From Caldilineaceae bacterium (GTDB taxonomy: Bacteria > Chloroflexota > Anaerolineae > Caldilineales > Caldilineaceae): a stretch of DNA of 64,000 nucleotides. The stretch is taken from positions 1 to 64,000 of the forward strand of contig JACKBC010000027.1 of assembly GCA_020634755.1 (NCBI GenBank). Direction: 5' to 3'. A model generated the notes under the pieces. It was not told where the DNA came from. It was given only the letters and a program-made list of their open reading frames with translations, and did not search any database. Below are positions 23,999 through 32,303 of this stretch, piece by piece. The position numbers and the translations under genes were made by a program. Every line of letters begins with the position of its first letter. Position 1 is the stretch's first letter.

Positions 23999-25351
23999 GT
24001 GTCTGTAAACCATCGGCTTTCACTCTTCCCCATTTCAACCCAGATCAGGCATGATGGTGACGCGCAGCGGCTCACCATTGGTGGGTGCGATTTGGCCGCG
24101 CTGGCTGCGACCTATGGCACGCCTCTCTATTTGTATGACCAGGCCACCATGGATGCTGCCGTGCATGCATACCGGCAGGCGTTAGCCCAATATTATCCCG
24201 GCGAAGCGGCCATTACCTATGCCGGCAAAGCGTTTCTCTGTACCGCTGTGGCCCAGTGGACCCAGCGGCGCGATCTGTGGTTGGATTGCACTGGCGAAGG
24301 AGAGTTGGCCATTGCCAAAGCCGCGCAAATGCCCAACGCGCGCACGTTGGTGCATGGCGTCAACAAGAGCGAGCGGGATCTGCGGGCCGCGCTGGCGCAG
24401 GCCGCCGTCATTGTGGTGGACAACCTGAGCGAGCTGACGCGCATTCTAGCGCTGGCGCCCCAATATGCGTCAATGCCCGAGCTGTGGCTGCGCATTCGGC
24501 CGGGTGTAGCCGTGGAGACGCACGCCTACACCCAAACTGGCCAGGCGGATAGCAAGTTCGGCATGGCGCTGACCGAGGCCATTGCGGCCATTGCACAGTG
24601 CCGCCAGGCGGGAGTGACGTTGAGCGGCCTTCATTTTCACCAAGGCTCTCATTTTCACGACCCGGCGCCCGTGGGGCCGGCGCTGCAAACCGTGCTGGAT
24701 CTGGTTCTGGAAATTGAGTCGCAGAGCGGCTGGCATCCACAAACCATTTGCCCCGGCGGCGGCTGGGGCGTTCCCTACCATGAAGATGATCTGCCGCATC
24801 CTTCGATTGAGTCCTATGTGCAATTTGTGGCGCAAACGCTAGCGGCCGGTTGTCAAGAGCGCCAACTGGCATTACCCCGGTTGGTGTTGGAGCCGGGCCG
24901 CAGCCTGGTGGCGCAGGCCGGCGTGGCGCTCTATAGGGTGGGGGCGGTTAAGCAGACGCCGGCGCGGCGCTGGCTGCTCATTGACGGTGGTTTGGCCGAT
25001 AATCCACGTCCGGCCCTGTATGGCGCGCGCTATTCGGCGCTGCCTGTGGCGCAGCCTCTGCGGCCACATACCCACGAATCGTGGTTGGCTGGCCCTTTTT
25101 GCGAAAGTGGCGATGTCTTGATCGAAGCGCTCCCTTTGCCCGCCATTGAAGCAGGCGAAGTGCTGGCCGTACCCGTAAGCGGCGCCTATCAACTCAGCAT
25201 GGGGAGCAATTACAACGGTGCCCGGCGGCCCGCTGTGCTTTGGCTGCATGAGGGCCAGGTGCATCTGGTGCAGCAACGCGAAGAATTATCCAATCTAACT
25301 GCTAGAGATTGCCCACTTCCCCATTTCTCTCCGCACCCACAGAGCGCATAG
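23999..25351 (+). CDS. lysA: Diaminopimelate decarboxylase (fold type III PLP enzyme)
   Basis: The protein has 450 aa. It would decarboxylate meso-diaminopimelate to L-lysine, the last step of lysine synthesis, in the cytoplasm. The PLP lysine is K77 in T-Y-A-G-K-A-F. H212 in L-H-F-H-Q-G-S-H, the G-G-G-W-G phosphate loop near 258 and L-E-P-G-R-S-L-V near 298 follow the LysA/ODC order. E-S-G-D near 375 and Y-x-x-x-M-G-S-N-Y-N-G near 395 complete the active site of the partner subunit. The start is GTG 23999 with a weak ribosome site, after the small membrane gene. A related PLP decarboxylase (carboxynorspermidine or arginine type) is less likely given E-S-G-D. Confidence 0.88.
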   Translation: MSVNHRLSLFPISTQIRHDGDAQRLTIGGCDLAALAATYGTPLYLYDQATMDAAVHAYRQALAQYYPGEAAITYAGKAFLCTAVAQWTQRRDLWLDCTGEGELAIAKAAQMPNARTLVHGVNKSERDLRAALAQAAVIVVDNLSELTRILALAPQYASMPELWLRIRPGVAVETHAYTQTGQADSKFGMALTEAIAAIAQCRQAGVTLSGLHFHQGSHFHDPAPVGPALQTVLDLVLEIESQSGWHPQTICPGGGWGVPYHEDDLPHPSIESYVQFVAQTLAAGCQERQLALPRLVLEPGRSLVAQAGVALYRVGAVKQTPARRWLLIDGGLADNPRPALYGARYSALPVAQPLRPHTHESWLAGPFCESGDVLIEALPLPAIEAGEVLAVPVSGAYQLSMGSNYNGARRPAVLWLHEGQVHLVQQREELSNLTARDCPLPHFSPHPQSA

Positions 25352-25552
25352 GCTTAGGTGCTGCGTAAGTCGTGAACGTTTTGTGTAATTGGCCGCGCGT
25401 TTTGATTCTTTCCGTTTGTTTTCATTCAACGCACAGAAGAATGTCGAGTCGCGGTCAAAATTGTCAGGAACTTGAAATGCTCTCTTGGGCAAATTTTGGA
25501 TATAGTTAAATCCAAATGCCTTTTGCGCGACATTTCAGGAGAGAAAAAATTC

Positions 25553-28500
25553 ATGATTGAACAATTACAGAAGCTTCGGCCCGCTGTGGCTTTGGTGCTT
25601 GCCCTTATGATGTTAGGGTCTGTGATCATGGCCCCCGCTTTTACACACCCCGTATGGGCTGCGCCGCTGCCCCAAAGTGATGGTGGACAAGATGGTGCTG
25701 CCGATGAGGCTGGGCAGCCAGAAGCGACCCCAACGGCAGAGTCGCTGGGCTCTCTCGCCGGTTCTACGTTTCGAGCCGCGCTGGCGCTTTATCGCGCCGG
25801 CAATCTCGATGAGGCGCTGACCAAATTTGAGGCGGCCGAGCTTCTTTACGAGCGGCAATCTGACATGCAGGGCCAGTCTATGACGCGCCTCTACATCAAG
25901 CGGTTGCAAGAAGAGCTGGGCGTGGGCGCCAATGCCGCGCCGGCTGCCCAAAAACCGGTGGATGGCGACGCCGCCAGCCAGATGCGGCTGGAGATCACCA
26001 CGCTGTTGGATACGGCCGACGCTTATCGTAAAAATGGCCGCGATCGGTTGGCGCTCGATGCATATGAACGGGCGCTGACCGTGGCCCAAAATATGGAAGA
26101 TGAGTCGCGGATTGCCGACATTCTGGATCTGATTGCCCGGTTCTATCGCGACACGGAGCAATATGAAGAAGCGCAGGCTACCTTTCAGCAGGCGCTGACG
26201 CTTTGGAATAAGTTGCAGGATGGCGGACGCGCCGTGCGCACGCTGCTGGCCATCGGCTCCACCTATGCGGCCCAGAATGATGAAGATAGCGCCTTTGCTT
26301 CCTATACGGAAGCGCTGGACCTGGCCGAATCGCTGAACGATCAGGCTTCGGTCATGCGTGTGCATGAAACAATGGCCTCGTTGCATCGCGATCTGGCCGA
26401 GTATGATAAGGCCGTTGAAAGTTATGGCCTGGCCATTGAAACCGCCATGGCCGCCGACGAACAGAAATTTGCCGCCGACACATTGAGTAGCCTGGGCCGC
26501 ATGTATCGCGACAACAAAGAGTATGAAGAGTCGCAGCAGATTTATCAGCAAGCGTTTGACCTCTGGCTGGCGATGGATGATACTAATCAGCAAATGCGCA
26601 CCCTCTCCGCCATTGCCAGCAATTTTGTCGCCCTGGAGGATCCAGAGCAGGCGCTGGCTGCCTATGACCAGGCGCTGCTCATTGCGCAAAAACAGGGCGA
26701 TGATGCCAGCGCTGCCGGTATGTTGGCCAATACAGGTGACATTTATCAAGCGCAGGGAGAATTTGACCAGGCCCAAAGCGCCTACAAAGCTGCTGCCGAT
26801 GCCGCCCAAGCCGCCCAAGATTTGGCGCTGGCTGCCGATACGCTGGAGCGACTAGGTGGATTATACAAAGACAATGAACAATATGCTGATTCATCGTCTG
26901 CGTACCAACAGGCGGCTGCTTTGTGGCAAGAGCAGGAGCGAGCCGATAAGGCGCTGCGACTGTTGATTGCCATTGGCGTCAACTATGAAGCACAGGAAGA
27001 TATTCCCGGTGCGCTGGCTGCGTATGAACGGGCCCGCACCGCTGCTGAAGAATCGGGCGATCAAGCGCAGATCACCAAAGTGTTGGAAGCGGTGGCTCGA
27101 CTCTATCGCAACCAGGGCGACAACGAAAAATCCATTGCGGTCTATAAGGATGCGGTGGAGGCGGCCCAAAGCAGTGGTCAAAATGAACAGGCCGCCGATA
27201 TTTTGGATACTGCGGCCCGCATGTTGCGCGACGAAAATGAATTTACCGATTCAATCGAGCTGTATCAGGAAGCTTTTGATATTTGGCAAACCGCTAAGCA
27301 AAACGATCGCGCCGTGCTTAGCCTGTTGGGGATTGGCGCCAATCAGGAATCGTTGGGTACAGTGGACGCCGCGCTGGAAACGTATCAGCAGGCGTTGGAT
27401 CTGGCGGTTGCCAGTAAAGATAAGGCCACGGAAGCGCGCATATGGAGCATGCTGGCCGATCTCTATGCCAATCAAGAAGATGTGGCCGAATCCATTGCGG
27501 CCAATGAAAAAGCGGCCACCGCCGCCCAGGCCGCTGGCGATTTTGAAACCGCGGCCCGTACGTTTGATTCATTGGGGCGGGCGCTGCGCGATGATGAACA
27601 ATTTGAAGCGTCGCTAGCCGCCTATCAAAGTGCTGTAGAGGCGTGGGATCAAGCAGATCGGCCCGACCGCGCGTTGCGGACGTTAATTGCCGTGGGCGCA
27701 AGTTATGAATCGCTGGGGCAGACGGAAGAAGCGATTGCCACCTATCGCCAGGCCATGGAAATGGCGGATGCCCAGAATGACAATTCTCGATATGGGCAGG
27801 CGCTCAGCAACCTGGCATCGCTCTACAGAGATCTGGGGCAGACCGATGACGCCGTAAACGCCTACAACCAGGCGCTTGAACTGGCCCAAGCGGATAACGA
27901 TCAGGCGCAAACCGCCTCCATTTACGACACAATGGGTCGCCTCTATCGAGATGCTGAACAGTATCCCGAGGCGCTGGCCGCTTTTGAAGCCGAGTTGGCC
28001 ATTCTGGATGAAACGGGCGATACTGCCAGCGCTGCCAAGTCGTTGCAGGCCGTGGCGTCGATTTATGTGGCGCAGGAAAATTATACACAGGCCTTTGACA
28101 CGTATGACCAAGCATTGGCGCTGGCCGAAGCAGAAGATGATACAAACGCCATTGTGGATATTCTCAACTCTATTGGCAAGCTGCACAGCGATTTGGGTGA
28201 TGCCGATGCGGCAACGGCGGCATATGAGCAGGCGCTCTCTTTACAGGCTGCCGATGAGGAGCTGAATCCATCCATCAAGACCTTTCTGACTTTGGCCTCC
28301 AACTATGCCTCTAGCGGCGATACAGCCAAAGCACTAGAGACCTACGAACAGGCCATTGAAGCGGCCCAGGCTAGCGATGATCAAGCGTCGGTAGCCAAAA
28401 TATACGATTCCATTGGACGGCTCTATCGCGATCTGAACCGCCTGGATGACTCGACAGCGGCTTTCCAAAAGTCAGTGACGGCATGGCAGGCTGCCGACGA

Positions 28501-29380
28501 TCCCAGCCAGGCCGCACGCATGTATCTGGCCATTGCGTCTAACTATCAGCAGGCGGGAAATGATGCCCAATCGGCGGCTGCATTCCAAAAGGCGCTGGAG
28601 ATTGCGCGGGCCTCGGATGACAAGGCGGTGGTGGCCAATATATTGGTCAATATGGGGCGTCAACAGCGCAGCGCCCGGGAATTTGACGGCGCGTTGGCCA
28701 ACTACCAGGAAGCCATTAAGCTGTGGCAGGAGCTGGAAGATACGGACAATGAGCGTCGCGCCCAGGGCGATCTGGTGCGCGTCTACCGCGACATGGGGAC
28801 CGAACAGAAGAATAATGGCGCTATTGATCAGGCCGTTCAATCCTATAATCAAGCGATTGCCATTACGCGCCAACTGGGCGACCAGGCCGGCACCGCTGGT
28901 CTGTTAGACAGCGTGGGCCGCATATATCGGGATACCGATCAGTTTGATAGCGCGCTCAATTTCTATCAGCAGGCTTTAAATATCTGGCAAAGCTTGGGCG
29001 AGACCGACCGCCAAACCAACACGCGGCGCGCCATGTGGAGCATTTATCAAGCCACCGGTCAGTTTGATCAAGCTCGCACCATTGCGAACATTAGCGTGGG
29101 TGTTTCCAGCCCGGCAGATGGTGTGCCGGTGCGCGGCTTTGTGACTATCGAAGGGCTGGCCCAGGATCCCAGCTTCCGCAAATGGCAGTTGGACCTGCTG
29201 ATTAATGGTGATGAGAATCAGGCTACTTTCCTGGGGGTGCGCAATTCGCCCACATGGGGCCGCCTGTTGACGCTTGATACCACCAACTATCCCAACGGCA
29301 CGCACAAGCTGCGCTTGCGCATTGTGCATGAAGACACGAACTATGATGAGTTCTTTACCACATTTGTAATCAATAATTAG
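25553..29380 (+). CDS. Secreted giant TPR-repeat protein with C-terminal beta domain
   Basis: The protein has 1275 aa from ATG 25553, chosen for the AGGAGAG upstream and because a signal peptide begins there (hydrophobic core, cleavage after V-W-A near residue 36). The frame is open to 25472. After an acidic linker, about 25 TPR units of ~40 residues run from ~65 to ~1170. They follow a three-unit super-repeat of ~120 residues: one unit with L-Y-R-D and a Trp at its end, one with A-I-G-x-x-Y, one with S-x-A-x-Y-x-x-A. The last ~95 residues form a beta-sandwich-like domain (S-S-P-A-D-G-V-P-V-R-G at ~1180), like the Ig-like modules on secreted Chloroflexota proteins. It is probably an extracellular scaffold, with no enzymatic motif. 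The protein is rich in Gln, Asp and Ala. Confidence 0.85.
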   Translation: MIEQLQKLRPAVALVLALMMLGSVIMAPAFTHPVWAAPLPQSDGGQDGAADEAGQPEATPTAESLGSLAGSTFRAALALYRAGNLDEALTKFEAAELLYERQSDMQGQSMTRLYIKRLQEELGVGANAAPAAQKPVDGDAASQMRLEITTLLDTADAYRKNGRDRLALDAYERALTVAQNMEDESRIADILDLIARFYRDTEQYEEAQATFQQALTLWNKLQDGGRAVRTLLAIGSTYAAQNDEDSAFASYTEALDLAESLNDQASVMRVHETMASLHRDLAEYDKAVESYGLAIETAMAADEQKFAADTLSSLGRMYRDNKEYEESQQIYQQAFDLWLAMDDTNQQMRTLSAIASNFVALEDPEQALAAYDQALLIAQKQGDDASAAGMLANTGDIYQAQGEFDQAQSAYKAAADAAQAAQDLALAADTLERLGGLYKDNEQYADSSSAYQQAAALWQEQERADKALRLLIAIGVNYEAQEDIPGALAAYERARTAAEESGDQAQITKVLEAVARLYRNQGDNEKSIAVYKDAVEAAQSSGQNEQAADILDTAARMLRDENEFTDSIELYQEAFDIWQTAKQNDRAVLSLLGIGANQESLGTVDAALETYQQALDLAVASKDKATEARIWSMLADLYANQEDVAESIAANEKAATAAQAAGDFETAARTFDSLGRALRDDEQFEASLAAYQSAVEAWDQADRPDRALRTLIAVGASYESLGQTEEAIATYRQAMEMADAQNDNSRYGQALSNLASLYRDLGQTDDAVNAYNQALELAQADNDQAQTASIYDTMGRLYRDAEQYPEALAAFEAELAILDETGDTASAAKSLQAVASIYVAQENYTQAFDTYDQALALAEAEDDTNAIVDILNSIGKLHSDLGDADAATAAYEQALSLQAADEELNPSIKTFLTLASNYASSGDTAKALETYEQAIEAAQASDDQASVAKIYDSIGRLYRDLNRLDDSTAAFQKSVTAWQAADDPSQAARMYLAIASNYQQAGNDAQSAAAFQKALEIARASDDKAVVANILVNMGRQQRSAREFDGALANYQEAIKLWQELEDTDNERRAQGDLVRVYRDMGTEQKNNGAIDQAVQSYNQAIAITRQLGDQAGTAGLLDSVGRIYRDTDQFDSALNFYQQALNIWQSLGETDRQTNTRRAMWSIYQATGQFDQARTIANISVGVSSPADGVPVRGFVTIEGLAQDPSFRKWQLDLLINGDENQATFLGVRNSPTWGRLLTLDTTNYPNGTHKLRLRIVHEDTNYDEFFTTFVINN

Positions 29381-29386
29381 AGAGCC

Positions 29387-29446
29387 GCCATGCCACCCCA
29401 CGCCCTGTTTGCCACTTGTGAAAAGCAGGGCGTGGGGCGGCATGGC
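29387..29446 (+). terminator. Large hairpin after the TPR gene
   Basis: GCCATGCCACCCCACGCCCT (from 29387) pairs with AGGGCGTGGGGCGGCATGGC (29427-29446) with one mismatch, and the inner TTT/AAA extends the stem; the loop is ~10 bases. No T-run follows. The start codon of the next gene is placed after this hairpin. Confidence 0.65.
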
Positions 29447-29476
29447 CAAAACCTATTACACCTCAAACCCATTCCA

Positions 29477-30514
29477 ATGACGCCATCTTCACCGCTACCT
29501 GCCGGAAAACTTCCGCCTTCTCTTCTGGCCGAGTTGATCCAATTGTTGCCTACAACTGACCCGCAGCTGCTGGTTGGCCCCAGCGTGGGCGAAGACGCCG
29601 CCGTGATTCAACTGGCGCCGGCGCAGCCCGATGCGCCTTTGCTCGTGGCCAAAAGTGACCCGATTACATTTGCCACCGCTGAGATCGGTCACTATGCCGT
29701 CAATGTTTGCGCCAATGATCTGGCCGTCATGGGCGCCCAGCCGCGCTTCTATTTGCCTACGCTTTTGCTGCCCGCTGCTTCGGCCACAGATGCGCTGGCG
29801 CGCGATCTGTTTACGCAGATTGGACATGCGTGTCGGGCGCTGGATATTGTGGTGGCCGGGGGGCATTCAGAAATTACGCCCACGGTCCAGCAACCCGTTA
29901 TCTGTGGCGCCATGTTGGGCGTTGTGCCGCCGGGTGGATACGTACGCAGCAGTGGCTGCCAAGCGGGCGATCTGCTATTATTGGCCGGTGCGGTTCCGGT
30001 GGAGGGCACTAGCATTATTGCCCGCGAAAAGGGCGCGGAATTGCGCCAACGCGGTTGGTCTGCAAAACGGTTGGATGAAGCCGCCAACTATCTGCACGTG
30101 CCGGGTATCAGCGTATTGAAGCCGGCACTGGCCGCAGCGCGCGCCGGGCTGGTCCACGCCATGCATGACCCAACGGAAGGAGGCATTGCCGGCGGTCTGT
30201 TGGAGCTGGCGCTGGCCGCCAATGTGGGGTTGGAAGTTGATCTGGATGCCATTCGCGTTCCTGAAGTGGCCGCCGACTTGTGTGCAGAATTTGGGCTGGA
30301 CCCGCTGGGCGTCATTGCCTCGGGGGCGCTGTTAGCTGCGGCGGCCCCAGAGCAAGCCGAGGAACTCCAGCAAATGTGGCAAGCGCTGGGCTGGCCCAGC
30401 GCTATTATTGGCCGCATTACCGCCGAGCCCCAGCAATTTGATGCCCATCGTGCTGGCCACGCCACGGCATTTCCACGTTTTGCCGTTGATGAAATCACCA
30501 AATTATTCGCGTAA
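29477..30514 (+). CDS. HypE-like AIR synthase-related protein
   Basis: The protein has 345 aa from ATG 29477. An in-frame ATG at 29390 lies inside the hairpin and would add an unrelated 29-residue stretch. The two-domain fold of the PurM/SelD/ThiL/HypE superfamily is visible. Early G-x-x-x-x-E-D-A-A-V-I (near 32-41) and a D-P-I-T-F-A segment bind ATP/Mg2+. N-V-C-A-N-D-L-A-V-M-G-A-Q-P is the family's second Asp block. M-H-D-P-T-E-G-G-I-A-G-G-L is in the C-terminal domain. It lacks HypE's C-terminal Cys (P-R-I-C). No hydrogenase maturation genes are in the window, so the true role is open. It may be co-transcribed with the TPR gene. Confidence 0.75.
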   Translation: MTPSSPLPAGKLPPSLLAELIQLLPTTDPQLLVGPSVGEDAAVIQLAPAQPDAPLLVAKSDPITFATAEIGHYAVNVCANDLAVMGAQPRFYLPTLLLPAASATDALARDLFTQIGHACRALDIVVAGGHSEITPTVQQPVICGAMLGVVPPGGYVRSSGCQAGDLLLLAGAVPVEGTSIIAREKGAELRQRGWSAKRLDEAANYLHVPGISVLKPALAAARAGLVHAMHDPTEGGIAGGLLELALAANVGLEVDLDAIRVPEVAADLCAEFGLDPLGVIASGALLAAAAPEQAEELQQMWQALGWPSAIIGRITAEPQQFDAHRAGHATAFPRFAVDEITKLFA

Positions 30515-30723
30515 TGGGTGAGCGAAGATTCAGCCTCACGGTCATTATATGAAGGTCGCTTCAAGTGCGATGCGCGGCGCCCATCTGGACGACAAATTCA
30601 AACGCGGTAAACCTCGTGCAACGCGCTTTCCGCTAACTTATGGGCCATGAGATTCAGCGGTGGCACATTACTATGCCCACCCCCAATCTCTACTGACCGC
30701 TCCCCACGGCCCACTCTTTCAAC
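30515..30723 (+). other. Intergenic space without visible genes
   Basis: Between the HypE-like stop and the R1 copy I see no coding or structured signal. Confidence 0.4.
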
Positions 30724-30874
30724 AGGGCACTAGCGAACCTGGTAATCACAACGGATAAATCCGGCAGCTGGCAACGAAAAGCCGCCGCAGCGGCTAAATG
30801 TCAAGCCGTTGAGACCGCGTTTTCGTGTCAGCCGCGGATTTTGTTCCTGCCCTTTTAAGGTACGCAATTGCCCC
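30724..30874 (-). repeat. R1 element, copy C (inverted, ~151 bp)
   Basis: Its reverse complement aligns along its length with 23453-23598 and 7496-7644, with GGGCAATTGCGTACCTTAAAA at one end and CCGGATTTATCCGTTG near the other. It lies 43 bp upstream of the GNAT gene and 30 bp before its -10 box, so one end overlaps the likely -35 region. Confidence 0.8.
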
Positions 30875-30904
30875 ACTCTTTTCAACCCACCGCCTTTGTA
30901 ATGG

Positions 30905-30910
30905 TATAAT
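30905..30910 (+). promoter_or_regulatory. Extended -10 element; predicted leaderless transcript
   Basis: TGGTATAAT gives an extended -10 with TATAAT at 30905-30910. The ATG at 30918 is 7 bases after the box, exactly where transcription should start, so the mRNA would have no 5' leader. No Shine-Dalgarno is present before this ATG, which fits. A weak TTCAAC lies 18 bp upstream. Confidence 0.6.
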
Positions 30911-30917
30911 CTAGCGC

Positions 30918-31796
30918 ATGACTATTACGCTGAAACTCATCAAAGATGCACAGGGCTGTCTTTATTTTCAGGAGTTAGAGCGGCGGATTTGGGCCAGCCC
31001 CGATGATGATTTGATTCCAACGCACGTGGGTGTGACCGTATTGAAAAATGGCGGCGCGCTGCTGGGTGCATATGCGGATGATGGGCCGCCGGAAACGGGC
31101 GGCATGGTGGGGGCTGCCTTTTGGTGGCTGGGCAGCGACGCGCGGCCCATTGCCATGAACGAACTGTCGCCCGCACATGATGGCGCAGCGCTTAAAGTGT
31201 GCAGCCATATTGCCGGCGTTTTGCCGGAATACCAGGGGCGCGGCATTGGCCTCAAGCTCAAGCTCAAGCAGCGCGAACTCGTATTGCAGCAGGGGCTAAC
31301 CGACCGCATTACGTGGACGTATGATCCGCTTTACCGCGCCAACGGCGTGCTCAACATTCACCGGCTGGGCGCCTATTGCAACACCTATTTTACCAACGTC
31401 TACGGCGACATGACGGATGCGCTGAATCGCGGCGTACCCAGCGACCGTTGCCAGGTGGACTGGATGCTCAACAGCCGGCACGTTGTGCAATGCGCTACGG
31501 CGCGTCCGCAGCAGATTGATTGGCTGGAACAACCGCTGCATGTACTGCCCACGACCGCAACTGTACATGGTTTTCGGCAGCCCATCGATCAACCCATAAA
31601 GCTGGAGGGCGCGCCCATTGCCATGCCCATCCCCGCGGACATTGGCGCAATTCGGCGGACGGACGGCGCGCTTTCCCTGGCCTGGCGGCTCTACACGCGC
31701 CAGGTTTTGCAGGAAGCATTTGCCAGTCAATATCGGATGGTCGATTGCGTGAATCTGCCCAATCAGGGCTGGCACTATATTTTGGCATTGTCATAG
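30918..31796 (+). CDS. GNAT-superfamily acyltransferase (COG3375-like)
   Basis: The protein has 292 aa. The acyl-CoA pyrophosphate-binding loop is visible as G-V-L-P-E-Y-Q-G-R-G-I-G-L-K-L-K (near 97-112), the GNAT motif A. The ~290-aa length and the T-W-T-Y-D-P-L block, followed by N-I-H-R-L-G-A, match the COG3375 group. These are often encoded beside enolase-superfamily OSBS/N-succinylamino acid racemases, as here (next gene). In Geobacillus such a GNAT N-succinylates D-amino acids. That role here is inference. Start at ATG 30918 with a leaderless promoter. Cytoplasmic. Confidence 0.8.
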   Translation: MTITLKLIKDAQGCLYFQELERRIWASPDDDLIPTHVGVTVLKNGGALLGAYADDGPPETGGMVGAAFWWLGSDARPIAMNELSPAHDGAALKVCSHIAGVLPEYQGRGIGLKLKLKQRELVLQQGLTDRITWTYDPLYRANGVLNIHRLGAYCNTYFTNVYGDMTDALNRGVPSDRCQVDWMLNSRHVVQCATARPQQIDWLEQPLHVLPTTATVHGFRQPIDQPIKLEGAPIAMPIPADIGAIRRTDGALSLAWRLYTRQVLQEAFASQYRMVDCVNLPNQGWHYILALS

Positions 31797-31946
31797 GTTT
31801 GTTACTCTTGTGAAGCTTTGGAAATTACAACCACACGACCTGCGCAGCGCGCGTGGAGCGCCTGGGGCAACTTATAGAGAACGCAGTTAACTGAGGGGTG
31901 TGCATACATATTGCAGTCGGGTAAGGGCGGGCTAGCATTAGATCAT
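31797..31946 (+). other. Intergenic space, no gene seen
   Basis: AT-balanced sequence after the GNAT stop, with no frame, hairpin or promoter that I can support. Confidence 0.4.
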
Positions 31947-32046
31947 TTAATAACTTGTGTTACGCAAGCCTGGAGGAAAATCGACTTACCGACATTCCTG
32001 TTTCTCTCTAGCAGACTGGCTGTCGCGGCGTAACGTGAGTTAATAA
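31947..32046 (+). repeat. R3 element, copy 1 (100 bp)
   Basis: It aligns base for base, without gaps, with 62733-62832. The ends TTAATAACTTGTGTTACGC and, inverted, TTATTAACTCACGTTACGC form a 19-bp terminal inverted repeat with a few mismatches. The interior keeps AAGCCT-GAGGAAA and ACTGGCTGTCGC-GCGTAACGTGAG. Confidence 0.8.
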
Positions 32047-32303
32047 ATCGTACGCTGATGCACGCGGATAAAGACAGATTGTTCAGAGAATCAGCGTTTA
32101 TCCGTGTTCATCCATGTACACATTCTTAATGCTGACAATCTCTCTTATATTGCTGACTAAGCGGTTTTTACTCGAGGCGTTCTGGCTCAATAAGAGGCTG
32201 CGTAAGTTCTAAACCAATATGATGGTCAACTGTTTGCCCGGATGAGCGAGGTTGAAAAACGTGCAAATCTGCGCAACCTGTTGACCCAACCAAGGAGACA
32301 CCC
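32047..32303 (+). other. Leader region of the menC-like gene
   Basis: No gene seen. GGCTGCGTAAGTTCTAAACC (32192-32211) is very close to the right end of the R6 element at 36275-36294, so a solitary end of that family may lie here. AAGGAG at 32292-32297 is the ribosome site for the next gene. Confidence 0.4.

Noticed and set aside
25613..26818. Long minus-strand frame (401 codons) inside the TPR gene
   Set aside because: It is the antisense of a repetitive, codon-biased plus-strand gene with a signal peptide, ribosome site and clear TPR pattern; the antisense protein has no recognisable fold.
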